Source of the DNA: Lachnospiraceae bacterium
Lineage (GTDB): Bacteria; Bacillota; Clostridia; Lachnospirales; Lachnospiraceae
Direction: 5' to 3'
DNA: 64,000 nucleotides
Assembly (NCBI GenBank): GCA_910575555.1
Contig: CAJTFX010000001.1
Span: forward strand, 248,001 to 312,000
Position 1 is the stretch's first letter. The number at the start of each line of letters is the position of its first letter. The translations under genes were made by a program, and so were the position numbers. Positions 51,018-60,022 of the stretch are shown here, piece after piece. The notes beneath the pieces were generated by a model, which was given only the letters and a program-made list of their open reading frames with translations, was not told the origin of the DNA and did no database searches.

Positions 51018-52787
51018 CTACATCCGTTCCGGCGCTTCAAATCCCAACACGTCAATACAAATCTCCAGCGTCCGCTTAGTCAGCTCTAACAATCTGATAT
51101 ACCCCGCCTGAACCATTTCGTCCTGTTCTTTCATAATATTGGTCTCATGATAGAAATGGTTAAAGGCATTGGCAAGATCATAAATATAGGCGCAGACCTT
51201 ATGGGGCGCAGTTTCGGCAAATGCATTTTCCATCATGCCGTTAAATCTGCTGAGTTCTGACATCAGAGCCTTCTCACTGTCAGAATGAGCAGGAAGAATC
51301 CGGGCCTGCTCCGGTAAGGATTTCTCTGTCTGATAGTTTCTCAGAATAGACTTAATCCTTACAATGGTATATAAAATATAGGGGCCTGTATTTCCTTCAA
51401 AAGAAGTAAAACGGTCAATATCAAAAATATAATCCTTCGAAGCCTGATTTGACAAATCACCGTATTTAATGGCTGAAAGAGCCACTACCTTGGCTGTCTC
51501 CCTCCCTTCTGTCTCTTCTACCGTATGGTTGTCCGCAATTTTTTGGTACATCTCCTCATTAATCCCCGATACCAGATGTTCCAAACGCATCACGCCTCCT
51601 TCCCTTGTTTTGAAAGGTTTGCCGTCCTTGCCGTTCATGGTGCCGAACCCCAGAAACTTTAATTCTGTTTCCGGCTTCACCAGACCGGTTTTCCTTGCGC
51701 AGCGGAATACCTGGGTAAAATACAGCTCCTGCCGTTTGTCCACCACATAAATAATCTCGTCCGGATGATAGTCTTTCATCCGCCACACAATGGTGGCAAG
51801 ATCTGTTGTATTGTAAAGAGATGCTCCGTCTGATTTGAGAATCATACAGGGAGGAACCTCCTTGGCATCCGTTTCTTCCTTCACATCCACCACCAACGCC
51901 CCCTCGCTGATGTAGGCAAAACCATCGTCTTTCATCTTCTGCACCATGTCCGGAATAAAGGGCTGTGCGTCCGATTCCCCTTTCCAGAGCTCAAAGGATA
52001 CGTTCAGGTTCTCATAATTACGTTTCAAATCGCTGACAGATACGTCTAAAATATGGTTCAGCAATGCGCCGTACCCTTTCCTTCCGTGCTGCAGTTCATA
52101 AGTGGCAGTCATAGCCGCTTCTTTATAGGCTTCATCTTCTTTGGATTTTCCGCTGGCTGTTGGGTAAATCTCCTCCAGTTCTGAAATGGTAAAGGGGGGC
52201 TCTTTGGGATATTCTCCCTGGTAGTTCTCGTCAAAATACACAAGCTCCGGCTTCCGTTCCCTCAGTTCTGTGATAATCAGCCCCATCTGAAGCCCCCAGT
52301 CTCCCAGATGCACGTCTCCAATCATGTTATGGCCCATAAATCTGCCGATCCGTTTCACGCTCTCCCCGATAATCGCCGAACGCAAATGCCCCACGTGCAG
52401 CGGCTTGGCCACATTGGGCCCGCCGTAATCTATCATAATCGTCTTAGGCGCTTTGCATTTCTCACAGCCCAGACGCTCTTGGTCAGATTCCATTTCCCGC
52501 AGATATTCCGCCAGATATTCCGGATGGATCTTCAGGTTCAAAAATCCCGGCTTCACCGATTCCGCAGACGCAAAAATTCTGTTTCCCGCCAGGCTCTGTG
52601 CAATCTTGTCAGAAATCAGGAAGGGAGCGCATTTATACTCCTTTGCAGCTGCCATAGCTCCGTTGCACTGATATTCACAGAGATCCGGCCGGTTCGACAA
52701 GGTTACTTTGCCGTATTTTTCTTCATACCCGTTGGCTTTCATTGCTTCCATAACTTCTTTGCTGATAATGTCTAATATCTTTTCCAT
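51018..52787 (-). CDS. argS: Arginyl-tRNA synthetase
   Basis: ArgS charges tRNA-Arg with arginine. The 589-residue class I enzyme shows the ArgRS N-terminal domain, the HIGH-type motif GPNVAKPLHVGHLRSA near residue 120, and the DALR anticodon-binding domain at the end. The KMSKS position reads FKTREGG, a known variant in ArgRS. No T-box leader was found in the short gap upstream. The ATG has CAGGAGAG. Confidence 0.96.
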   Translation of the reverse strand: MEKILDIISKEVMEAMKANGYEEKYGKVTLSNRPDLCEYQCNGAMAAAKEYKCAPFLISDKIAQSLAGNRIFASAESVKPGFLNLKIHPEYLAEYLREMESDQERLGCEKCKAPKTIMIDYGGPNVAKPLHVGHLRSAIIGESVKRIGRFMGHNMIGDVHLGDWGLQMGLIITELRERKPELVYFDENYQGEYPKEPPFTISELEEIYPTASGKSKEDEAYKEAAMTATYELQHGRKGYGALLNHILDVSVSDLKRNYENLNVSFELWKGESDAQPFIPDMVQKMKDDGFAYISEGALVVDVKEETDAKEVPPCMILKSDGASLYNTTDLATIVWRMKDYHPDEIIYVVDKRQELYFTQVFRCARKTGLVKPETELKFLGFGTMNGKDGKPFKTREGGVMRLEHLVSGINEEMYQKIADNHTVEETEGRETAKVVALSAIKYGDLSNQASKDYIFDIDRFTSFEGNTGPYILYTIVRIKSILRNYQTEKSLPEQARILPAHSDSEKALMSELSRFNGMMENAFAETAPHKVCAYIYDLANAFNHFYHETNIMKEQDEMVQAGYIRLLELTKRTLEICIDVLGFEAPERM

Positions 52788-52874
52788 CGTTCTCTCCTGT
52801 TGCTCTTGAGTTCTTCTGCAATCCCCTCTGACACCCTGGGAATTGCCTCTTTCTTCTTATTTATATATAATAAC

Positions 52875-52905
52875 AAAAAGTGGGTAAAATGTCACCCACT
52901 TTTTC
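52875..52905 (-). terminator. Terminator of the dapF-like gene
   Basis: An 11-bp stem AAAAAGTGGGT/ACCCACTTTTT with an 8-nt loop lies 47 bp past the stop, with a T-run on the minus strand. It is symmetric enough to work in both directions. Confidence 0.85.
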
Positions 52906-52951
52906 GATTTCTAATGATACTTTAGTCCTATCGCTATATTTTTCAGTTCAA

Positions 52952-53800
52952 CTATGCAAAAAAATTCTCTGCCAGGGTAAATGTTCCCACACTCCCCACA
53001 CTTCCAGTCATAAAGATAGTTCCGTCCTCCTCCATCTCAATCAGCAAATCGCCGCCCTGCATGTGCACCGTCACTTTATCATCCACCAGTCCCATCCGCC
53101 TGGCTGCAGCTGCTGATGCGCAGGCGCCTGTGCCGGAGGCAAGGGTATAGCCTGCGCCCCGCTCATAAATCTCAATGGCAATATTCTCCCGATCTGTCAC
53201 TTTGCAAAGCTGCATATTCATCCGATTGGGAAAATAGTCCGAACTCTCCACATAAGGCCCCAGTTCTTTTGCTTTTCGGGGAGTTACCTCCTCCATCATA
53301 ATCACGCAATTGGGATTTCCCACAGACAGACAGGTGGTATTATAATCATTGTCGTGGAACCTTAAATGGGCATTCACAATCTCTCCCTCCAGTCCCGCCA
53401 GAGGCATTTCTTTGCCTGCATAGGCAGGTTTTCCCATATTCACCCGCATCACATTGCCGCCTGGTTCCACAAATTCAATTTCCACATCTCCCGCCAATGT
53501 ATTCAGGATAAATTTCTGCTCCGTCACATATCCTTCATCCAACAGATACTTTGCAAAAATTCCCACGCCGTTGCCGCTTTTTTCTGCTTCCGATCCATCG
53601 GAATTGAAAATCCGCACTTTTATTTTGCCTTCTTCCATCAGAGGCCCGTATAAAAGGCCGTCCGCCCCTGCGCCGAAATTCCTTCGGCAAAGGCGCTCAA
53701 TATTCCGTGTCTGAAGCTCCAAATCATTTTTATTGGGGTCCAACACCAGATAATCGTTTCCAAGCCCGTGATACTTTTTCATTGTGATATTTTTTTCCAT
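52952..53800 (-). CDS. dapF: Diaminopimelate epimerase-like protein with Ser for one catalytic Cys
   Basis: DapF interconverts LL- and meso-diaminopimelate, without a cofactor, for peptidoglycan and lysine. The 282-residue protein has the family start MKKYHGLGNDYLVLDPN and the second catalytic cysteine in ASGTGACAS near residue 222. The first catalytic cysteine (DGSEAxxCGNG in the classic enzyme) is Ser75 here, in DGSEAEKSGNGVG. The codon is AGC, so it is not a reading error by me. Enzymes with this variant may be weaker or act on another amino acid. I use the ATG at 53800 rather than the GTG three codons earlier, which has no spacing to AAAGGG. It precedes argS, with a terminator between. 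Confidence 0.85.
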   Translation of the reverse strand: MEKNITMKKYHGLGNDYLVLDPNKNDLELQTRNIERLCRRNFGAGADGLLYGPLMEEGKIKVRIFNSDGSEAEKSGNGVGIFAKYLLDEGYVTEQKFILNTLAGDVEIEFVEPGGNVMRVNMGKPAYAGKEMPLAGLEGEIVNAHLRFHDNDYNTTCLSVGNPNCVIMMEEVTPRKAKELGPYVESSDYFPNRMNMQLCKVTDRENIAIEIYERGAGYTLASGTGACASAAAARRMGLVDDKVTVHMQGGDLLIEMEEDGTIFMTGSVGSVGTFTLAENFFA

Positions 53801-53918
53801 ACCGTTCACCCTTTCTCTGCCTGCCGCAATCTCTCCATTCAGACTATGCCTGAAGTTCCGTTTTCATTCTGATCCTATTTTAACTCTTTCTTTTTGCATA
53901 TCATAGAGAATAAATTGC

Positions 53919-53947
53919 TTGAAATATTGCAAAAAATGCGGTATATT
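53919..53947 (+). promoter_or_regulatory. Promoter of the second AraC-family regulator gene
   Basis: TTGAAA (53919-53924), a 17-bp spacer and TATATT (53942-53947) lie 19 bp before the start codon. Confidence 0.65.
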
Positions 53948-53966
53948 AAATAAAAAGGAGGTCATT

Positions 53967-54860
53967 ATGGAAGATATATCACAAATCAGCAATGAGATGC
54001 AGACGGGATACCTTCATCAGAACTTTCGTCTGTTTCATCTGAAGGACAAAAAGAATCAGGAATTTGAATTCCATTATCATGATTTCAATAAAATTATTAT
54101 ATTTTTATCAGGCAATGTCACCTATCTGGTGGAAGGAAAAGCCTACGACTTAAAACCCTGGGATATCCTGCTCATTAACCATCATGACATTCACAAGCCT
54201 GTGATCGACCCGGAAACCACCTATGAGCGGGTAGTTTTGTGGCTGCAGCCGGACTATATCAAAGCCCAGGCGGATCATGCCTGTGATCTGACCCAGTGCT
54301 TTACCGCCACCACGGAAAAAAGTTTTAATCTGATCCGGCTGAACCCTGCGCTGCAGACAGAAATCCAGACATTGCTCCAACAGTTGGAATCTTCTCTGGA
54401 AAGCAGGGAATTCGGCCATGAACTCTTAAGTCATTCTTATTTTCTGCAGTTTATGGTCTATTTAAACCGGGTGTTTCTCCCTGAAACATACCAGTTAGAT
54501 GCTTCCGCTTCCCGCTATGATCAGCAGATTACAGAGATTTTAACTTATATCAATACCCATCTGGGCGAAGATTTATCCAATGAATCCCTGGCAGATCGCT
54601 TCTATGTCAGCAAATATTATTTAATGCACAAATTTAAAGAGACCACCGGCTATACCCTGCACAGTTATGTCCAGCAGAAACGTCTGTTACATTCTGCGGA
54701 TCTGATGCGGGGAGGCACCCCTGTCCTGAAAGCCGCCGCCCTATGCGGTTTCTCAGATTATTCCACTTTTCTGCGGGCTTTCCGGAAATTTTACGGGATC
54801 TCTCCGAAAACTTTTTCACTTTCTGCTACTGACGGATATAAATTCCCTGTTGCTCAATAA
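53967..54860 (+). CDS. AraC-family transcriptional regulator
   Basis: This 297-residue regulator has an N-terminal cupin sensing domain (FEFHYHDFNKIIIFLSGNV near residue 34, DILLINHHDIHKPV near 68) and C-terminal helix-turn-helix motifs (LSNESLADRFYVSKYYLMHK and VLKAAALCGFSDYSTFLRAF), closing with FYGISPKTF. The HYH/HH pattern could bind a metal. The ATG at 53967 has AAAAAGGAGG upstream. The effector and targets are unknown. Its 3' end overlaps the convergent small gene at 54826-54981. Confidence 0.9.
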   Translation: MEDISQISNEMQTGYLHQNFRLFHLKDKKNQEFEFHYHDFNKIIIFLSGNVTYLVEGKAYDLKPWDILLINHHDIHKPVIDPETTYERVVLWLQPDYIKAQADHACDLTQCFTATTEKSFNLIRLNPALQTEIQTLLQQLESSLESREFGHELLSHSYFLQFMVYLNRVFLPETYQLDASASRYDQQITEILTYINTHLGEDLSNESLADRFYVSKYYLMHKFKETTGYTLHSYVQQKRLLHSADLMRGGTPVLKAAALCGFSDYSTFLRAFRKFYGISPKTFSLSATDGYKFPVAQ

Positions 54861-54981
54861 AATCTTCCAGTTCATCCTGGGCGTCCTGGGACCAGGTTTC
54901 ACTCAGAGGCATTTGTTCCCTCTGAGTCTCCCGGGGCGGTTTTTCTGCCTGCTGTTTTCTTACAGCTGTCTCGTTCATCAT
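54826..54981 (-). CDS. Small 51-residue protein coupled to the coiled-coil gene
   Basis: I do not recognise a family. The frame starts ATGATG at 54981, overlapping the stop of the upstream coiled-coil gene (GAATGATGA), which suggests translational coupling. The protein is hydrophilic, starts MMNETAVRKQQAEKPPRETQ and ends with DAQDELEDFIEQQGIYIRQ, a likely amphipathic helix. It overlaps the 3' end of the convergent AraC gene by 35 bp. Confidence 0.45.
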   Translation of the reverse strand: MMNETAVRKQQAEKPPRETQREQMPLSETWSQDAQDELEDFIEQQGIYIRQ

Positions 54982-55553
54982 TCTGCTGTTACACCTTCTT
55001 CCTGCAAACTACCGGCTTCTTCCGCGGAAACGCCCGGCTCACCATCTGTTTCACCATCCAAACTGCTATCTTCAGCAGCCGATACAATGTGCTGCGCAGC
55101 TTCTGCTTCTCCTGCGGACTCATGGAGCAGATTCTCTTCTGGTACAGGTACTTCCACCGGAGCGGCTTTCTGCTCCACCTGTACAGCGTTGGCAGATATA
55201 ATACTTTCCAGCTGTTTGCTTTTCTCACTTAAAATCGCCTCTACTCTTTCCTGGGTAACATCATCCATAAGCTTCTTTCCGGTAGCGTCCATTCCTGTTT
55301 CCAGCTGTTTCTCCAACATAGCCTGTTCCGCCAACAGCCGCTCAATCTCCATGGCCTGTTTTTTCTTGGCTTCGTCCTTAAACTGCTTCACCAGCTGTTC
55401 TGCGGCTTCGGTTCTGTCCTGTTTTAATTTCTGGGCTTCTTCCTGACGTCTCCGATCCAGTTCTGCCTGACTGGTATATACGATATTTCTGCGTTTTACA
55501 ATGCTTCTTGCAATTCTTTCTCTGTCATTTCTCTTATCTATTGCATCTTTCAT
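54978..55553 (-). CDS. Hypothetical charged coiled-coil protein
   Basis: This 191-residue protein is not recognised. Residues 1-125 are strongly helical and charged (KDAIDKRNDRERIARSIVKR, LDRRRQEEAQKLKQ, IERLLAEQAMLEKQL), and the last 50 are acidic and Ala/Glu/Ser-rich. There is no signal peptide or membrane segment. The ATG at 55553 has GGGAGAAAGATT upstream; in-frame starts further up run through the intergenic repeats. It is divergent from sigG. Confidence 0.65.
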   Translation of the reverse strand: MKDAIDKRNDRERIARSIVKRRNIVYTSQAELDRRRQEEAQKLKQDRTEAAEQLVKQFKDEAKKKQAMEIERLLAEQAMLEKQLETGMDATGKKLMDDVTQERVEAILSEKSKQLESIISANAVQVEQKAAPVEVPVPEENLLHESAGEAEAAQHIVSAAEDSSLDGETDGEPGVSAEEAGSLQEEGVTAE

Positions 55554-55625
55554 AATCTTTCTCCCATAAAATTTTTCTTTATGAAATGTGGCCCTGGGGG
55601 AACCTTTTGGGGAAAAGGGGAGCCA

Positions 55626-55782
55626 GGGGGGGGGTGGGAAAATCATCAGGTCTCCTCCCAGCGAAGCTGGGTCCCTCCTCATGATAAACATCAGGGCTCC
55701 TCCCAGCGAATTTGGGTACGGGACGAATCATCAGGTCTCCTCCCAGCAAAGCTGGGTCCCTCCTCATGATAAATTATACCAC
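55626..55782 (+). repeat. Hairpin repeat family S, cluster of three units beside sigG
   Basis: Three units of about 44 bp follow a run of nine G residues (55626-55634). Units start CATCAGGTCTCCTCCCAG near 55644, 55689 (variant) and 55730. Each holds a CCCAGC..GCTGGG hairpin; units one and three also have outer ATCATCAGG/CCTCATGAT arms. The last unit runs into AAATTATACCAC. The cluster fills most of the 333-bp divergent gap between the coiled-coil gene and sigG; no sigG promoter could be assigned. Confidence 0.85.
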
Positions 55783-55886
55783 GAAAATTTGTTGAATAAA
55801 AGTGGCAAATTACGTGCATTCTTTTAATACATCGAATTAGCGCATCAGGCTAGACTAATTACATCAAACTTTCCGGAGGTAGCATC

Positions 55887-56690
55887 ATGGCTGCATATAA
55901 AGTAGAGATTTGCGGGGTCAACACAGCAAAACTCCCTGTATTAAAAGAAGAAGAAAAAAGCGACTTGTTTTCCCGCATAAAAGCGGGGGATCAAATGGCG
56001 CGGGAAACTTACATTAAGGGCAATCTCCGCCTTGTTTTAAGTGTAATCAAAAGATTTTCCAACAGTAATGAAAATGTGGATGATTTATTCCAAATCGGCT
56101 GTATTGGATTAATAAAATCCATCGACAATTTCAATCCTGACATCGGCGTAAAATTTTCCACTTATGCAGTTCCCATGATTATCGGCGAAATCAGGCGGTA
56201 TCTCAGGGACAATAATTCTATCCGGGTCAGCCGTTCTCTCAGAGATACAGCTTACAAAGCAATCCACGCAAGAGAGCTGTTGTCCAAGGAACTGTCCAGA
56301 GAACCCACAATAGAAGATATTGCCAAGGAAATTGAGATTCCCAAAGAGGATATCGTATTTGCCTTAGACGCCATTCAATGCCCGGTCAGCCTCTATGATC
56401 CAGTCTACACAGACGGCGGCGACACCCTCTATGTGATGGATCAGATCAGCGACAAAAAGAACAAAGAAGAAACCTGGGTGGAAGAGCTTTCTTTAAGCGA
56501 CGCCATGAAACGGCTGAATGAACGGGAAAATTATATCATCAAGCTGCGCTTCTTTGAGGGTAAAACCCAGATGGAAGTGGCTGAAGAAATCCACATCTCC
56601 CAGGCCCAGGTCAGCAGACTGGAAAAATCTGCCTTAAAAAATATGAAAAATTATCTGTCTCTTACTCCCACTTATCGCAGAGAGAGTTAA
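55887..56690 (+). CDS. sigG: Forespore sigma factor G
   Basis: SigG directs late transcription in the forespore. The 267-residue protein aligns along its length with Bacillus SigG: KVEICGVNTAKLPVLKEEE, GNLRLVLSVIKRF, DDLFQIGCIGLIKSIDNF, KFSTYAVPMIIGEIRRYLRD and GKTQMEVAEEIHISQAQVSR. There is no pro-sequence. The ATG has CCGGAGG. Unlike the usual spoIIGA-sigE-sigG order on one strand, it faces the other way and its 3' end overlaps the convergent nuclease gene by 29 bp. Confidence 0.96.
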   Translation: MAAYKVEICGVNTAKLPVLKEEEKSDLFSRIKAGDQMARETYIKGNLRLVLSVIKRFSNSNENVDDLFQIGCIGLIKSIDNFNPDIGVKFSTYAVPMIIGEIRRYLRDNNSIRVSRSLRDTAYKAIHARELLSKELSREPTIEDIAKEIEIPKEDIVFALDAIQCPVSLYDPVYTDGGDTLYVMDQISDKKNKEETWVEELSLSDAMKRLNERENYIIKLRFFEGKTQMEVAEEIHISQAQVSRLEKSALKNMKNYLSLTPTYRRES

Positions 56691-58257
56691 TCTGATCTGC
56701 AAATTTTCCAAGCTCTTTGTTGGGACGCCCTTCGGACTTGCGGATGAGGGCAAGCAGCCGTTCTCCAGCCGCCAAAAGCCTTGCAAACACGTTGGAAACG
56801 GCGCGTTCTTTCGTCCTGCGCACTTTCTTTTCCCGGCTTCCCTGAGCCAGACAAAGATTCGTTTCCAAATCATAAACATCCCCGCTGTAGGGCGCTGTGG
56901 CCTCCAGCCCGGTTTCTCTGGAAATCAGGGATGCAAAAGTATCGCAGACACGATCCTCACCGTGTACCACAAATACCCTTTTCGGCGTCTCTCCGAATGC
57001 TTTCACCCATTCCAGAAGATGCTGCTGATCCGCATGGCCGCTGATTCCGGCCAGATTTTTAATCTTTGCGCGTACCTCAATGGTTTCGCCAAACAGCCTT
57101 ACTTCTCTTCCGCCGTTCAGAAGAATATTGCCCAGAGTTCCCGGCACCTGATATCCCACAAAAAGAATGGTGGAATCCTCACGCCAGAGATTGTGTTTCA
57201 AATGATGGCGGATTCTTCCGGCCTCGCACATACCGGAAGCTGAAATGATCACAATGGGCTTCTGGATGAAATTTATCATCTTGGATTCCTCACTGGAAAC
57301 TGCCACCTTAAGCCCTGGAAAACGAATGGGATTCTTTCCCTTGCGTACCAATTCCAATGCTTCGTCATCAAAACACTCCCGCACATTCTTGTGAAAAATA
57401 CTGGTTGCCTCTACTGCAAGCGGACTGTCAATATATACTTCAAAATCAGAAAATTCCGGCAAAAGATTTTCCGTTTTTATTTTCCGGAAAAAGTACAGCA
57501 TTTCCTGAGTTCTTCCTACGGAAAAAGCAGGAATTACAAGATTGCCTCCTCTGGCAAAAGTTTCCTGACACACAGCTGCCAGTTCTCTTGCATAATCCGG
57601 CGGATCTTCATGCAGACGATCCCCATAAGTGGACTCCATAATCACATAATCCGCTTCCCGGATATACTGAGGATTGCGGATTAACGGCTTATTTCCATGG
57701 CCGATATCACCGGAAAATGCCAGTTTTACCTGTTTATCCCCTTCCGTCCCCCAAATCTCAATACTGGAAGATCCAAGCAGGTGACCGGCGTCCACAAACC
57801 GAATCGTAATTTCCGGACACAGCGTAATAATCTCTCCATATTCACATGGAATGAAATGATCCAGTACTCCGATGGCGTCCTCCATTGTGTACATAGGCTC
57901 CACCTGGGGTTTTCCCGCACGTCGTCCTTTCCGGTTCCGCCATTCCGCTTCAAACATCTGAATGTGGGCGGAATCCTTCAGCATAATGTTGCACAATTCT
58001 GTCGTTGCTCTGGTGGCATAGACTTTCCCCCGAAAACCATGGCTGTACAATAGCGGCAGCAGGCCCGAATGGTCAATATGCGCATGCGTAATCAGAATAT
58101 AATCAATTTCGGCTGTTTTCACCGGAATCTCCTGATTCTCATACAAATCCGGCCCCTGCTCCATGCCGCAGTCTACCAGAAGATGCACATCCCCCATCAT
58201 AACATAATGACAGCTTCCGGTTACCTCATGGGCTGCTCCCAAAAATTCAAGCTTCAA
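56662..58257 (-). CDS. Beta-CASP metallo-beta-lactamase-fold ribonuclease
   Basis: This 531-residue protein resembles CPSF73/YsfF-type RNA-processing nucleases. The MBL domain has HAHIDHSG near residue 57, DAGHLLGSSSIE near 155 and FSGDIGHGN near 180. The beta-CASP insert has IPAFSVGRTQEMLYFF near 250 and ISASGMCEAGRIRHHL near 340. SGHADQQHLLEW near 410 and VVHGED near 430 complete the metal site. The C-terminal ~80 residues are basic and helical and not part of the core. The start is TTG at 58257, with AAGGAG upstream. Its substrate RNA is unknown. Confidence 0.88.
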   Translation of the reverse strand: MKLEFLGAAHEVTGSCHYVMMGDVHLLVDCGMEQGPDLYENQEIPVKTAEIDYILITHAHIDHSGLLPLLYSHGFRGKVYATRATTELCNIMLKDSAHIQMFEAEWRNRKGRRAGKPQVEPMYTMEDAIGVLDHFIPCEYGEIITLCPEITIRFVDAGHLLGSSSIEIWGTEGDKQVKLAFSGDIGHGNKPLIRNPQYIREADYVIMESTYGDRLHEDPPDYARELAAVCQETFARGGNLVIPAFSVGRTQEMLYFFRKIKTENLLPEFSDFEVYIDSPLAVEATSIFHKNVRECFDDEALELVRKGKNPIRFPGLKVAVSSEESKMINFIQKPIVIISASGMCEAGRIRHHLKHNLWREDSTILFVGYQVPGTLGNILLNGGREVRLFGETIEVRAKIKNLAGISGHADQQHLLEWVKAFGETPKRVFVVHGEDRVCDTFASLISRETGLEATAPYSGDVYDLETNLCLAQGSREKKVRRTKERAVSNVFARLLAAGERLLALIRKSEGRPNKELGKFADQINSLCDKWE

Positions 58258-58329
58258 ATTACCATCTCCTTTGTGTAAAAATATATATGTGTAAAATAAA
58301 GATTTATTATGTTTTTAAAATATCATTAA

Positions 58330-58450
58330 GGGGGGGGATTGGCTGTGATGCGAATCGTCAGGACTCCTCCCAGCGGAGCTGGGTTCCGGACGAATCATCA
58401 GGTCTCCTCCCAGCTAAGCTGGGTCCCTCCTCATGATAAATTATACCACA
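58330..58450 (+). repeat. Hairpin repeat family S, cluster of two units beside sigE
   Basis: A run of eight G residues (58330-58337) precedes two units with CCCAGC..GCTGGG hairpins (near 58369 and 58409). The second is nearly identical to the last unit at 55730-55782, including ATGATAAATTATACCAC. It begins right after the sigE stop. Orientation is the same as the cluster at 55626-55782. Confidence 0.85.
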
Positions 58451-58451
58451 T

Positions 58452-59195
58452 CTACTCAAATTTTACGATTTCTTTTTTTAGGCGTTTCATGATCTTTTTT
58501 TCCAGACGGGAAATATAAGACTGGGATATTCCGAGCAGGTCTGCCACTTCTTTCTGTGTCATTTCCTCGCCCTGAGGGCTGTTTAAACCGAACCGCAGCT
58601 CCACAATGGTGCGTTCCCTGTCTGACAGTTTTGCCACTGCTTTTTTCAGAAGATTCTTCTCTACTTCTGTTTCGATATCCCGATAAATAATATCTTCATC
58701 TGTTCCTAAAATATCTGACAGAAGAAGCTCATTTCCATCCCAGTCCACGTTCAGGGGTTCGTCAATGGATACTTCCATTCTGGTTTTGTTATTCCGCCTT
58801 AAATACATGAGGATTTCATTTTCAATGCACCGGGAAGCATAGGTGGCAAGCTTGATGTTTTTGGTGGGATTAAAGGTATTGATTGCCTTTATCAGACCTA
58901 TGGTGCCAATGGAAATCAAATCCTCCACACCGATTCCCGTATTGTCAAATTTCTTGGCTATGTATACCACCAGACGCAGATTATGCTCAATCAGCACGCT
59001 TCTGGCATTTTCTGACTCATCTCCGGCAAGCATCTGGATGCACCGGTTTTCCTCCATCGTTTCTAGCGGCGGCGGCAGAATTTCCGCGCCTCCGATATAG
59101 TGGATATCCCCTTTTTTCAATAACAGCAGATTCCTGATATTCGGGATCAGCTTTAACTGAAAATGCCGCGGTATTGTGATTTTTATATACATCAT
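58452..59195 (-). CDS. sigE: Mother-cell sigma factor E precursor
   Basis: SigE is the first mother-cell sigma factor, made as an inactive pro-protein. The 247-residue protein has an N-terminal pro-sequence with [18 protein letters not shown], where SpoIIGA cleaves, then sigma regions 2 ([40 protein letters not shown]) and 4 ([20 protein letters not shown]). It starts 9 bp after spoIIGA, with AAAGGAGG. Confidence 0.96.
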   Translation of the reverse strand: MMYIKITIPRHFQLKLIPNIRNLLLLKKGDIHYIGGAEILPPPLETMEENRCIQMLAGDESENARSVLIEHNLRLVVYIAKKFDNTGIGVEDLISIGTIGLIKAINTFNPTKNIKLATYASRCIENEILMYLRRNNKTRMEVSIDEPLNVDWDGNELLLSDILGTDEDIIYRDIETEVEKNLLKKAVAKLSDRERTIVELRFGLNSPQGEEMTQKEVADLLGISQSYISRLEKKIMKRLKKEIVKFE

Positions 59196-59204
59196 CGTCC
59201 TCCT

Positions 59205-59990
59205 TTAACTCTCCATACTTTTTCCGTTTAATATCACATCGCATCTGTCATTCTGGAACAGTTTTTCCTCCGCCATGCCAAACACAGGCTTTTTCAGATA
59301 CAGCGGATGGTTTTCCTGCATAATATACATTCCTTCCAAGGTAACCGCCTCCAAAAGCCCCGATTCCTGTCCCAGAGAATGATAGGGAATCAGCCGCACC
59401 GGCAGCTTTCCCTGCTGTACCTGTTCATTTAAAATTTCCTTTTTAATAATATGTACCGGCCTGCCTACCAGAGGGTCTGTCAGCAGATTGCCTGTATCAT
59501 AAAAACCCTTTACAGAAATATTCCCTTCCCCGGTAATCAGAAGAAGGTCATATACGGTCTCTTTTTCTCTTTTTAAATATCCCAGCATTTTTTCTGCCGC
59601 TGCAAGAATCAGCAGCGCACCTAAAAGATACCATACAAAGTGCACATTTCCTGACGTACTCTGCATAAGCCATTCCAATGCGCCTCCCAGAAGGATAAAT
59701 GCCAGATAAGTAACAGCGTATTGACTGAGAAATTCTTTTTTCTTCCTGCTGCGGTAACATAGAAATACCATTCCGGGATTTACCAGAAAATGTACACAGA
59801 TTTGATACCAGGTATAATCATCCCATACAAAAAAAAGGAGCATGGAAACAGCCGTTCCCGCAAAACTTCCCAATAACAGCCTCCCTGCCCGAATCTGCTG
59901 CTTCATAAGCTTTCCTGCAATCCAGAGCGCTGTACTGTCCATGGTAAAATTTGTCAGAAACCACACGTCTGCATATAGTTCATAGTTCAC
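59205..59990 (-). CDS. spoIIGA: Sporulation sigma-E processing peptidase
   Basis: SpoIIGA is an aspartic protease of the septal membrane that activates pro-SigE. The 261-residue protein has five hydrophobic segments in its first half and an aspartic-protease-like domain with GFYDTGNLLTDPLVGRPV near residue 168 (the catalytic Asp). The start is GTG at 59990, preceded by AAAGGAGGGTGTAG. It is directly upstream of its substrate gene sigE. The promoter at 60023-60055 suggests Spo0A control. Confidence 0.94.
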   Translation of the reverse strand: MNYELYADVWFLTNFTMDSTALWIAGKLMKQQIRAGRLLLGSFAGTAVSMLLFFVWDDYTWYQICVHFLVNPGMVFLCYRSRKKKEFLSQYAVTYLAFILLGGALEWLMQSTSGNVHFVWYLLGALLILAAAEKMLGYLKREKETVYDLLLITGEGNISVKGFYDTGNLLTDPLVGRPVHIIKKEILNEQVQQGKLPVRLIPYHSLGQESGLLEAVTLEGMYIMQENHPLYLKKPVFGMAEEKLFQNDRCDVILNGKSMES

Positions 59991-60022
59991 CTACACCCTC
60001 CTTTCCGAATATCGACAAATAC

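Noticed and set aside
52788-52951. T-box or other riboswitch upstream of argS.
   Set aside because: The gap is only 164 bp, is partly taken by the dapF terminator, and shows no T-box sequence or specifier stem.
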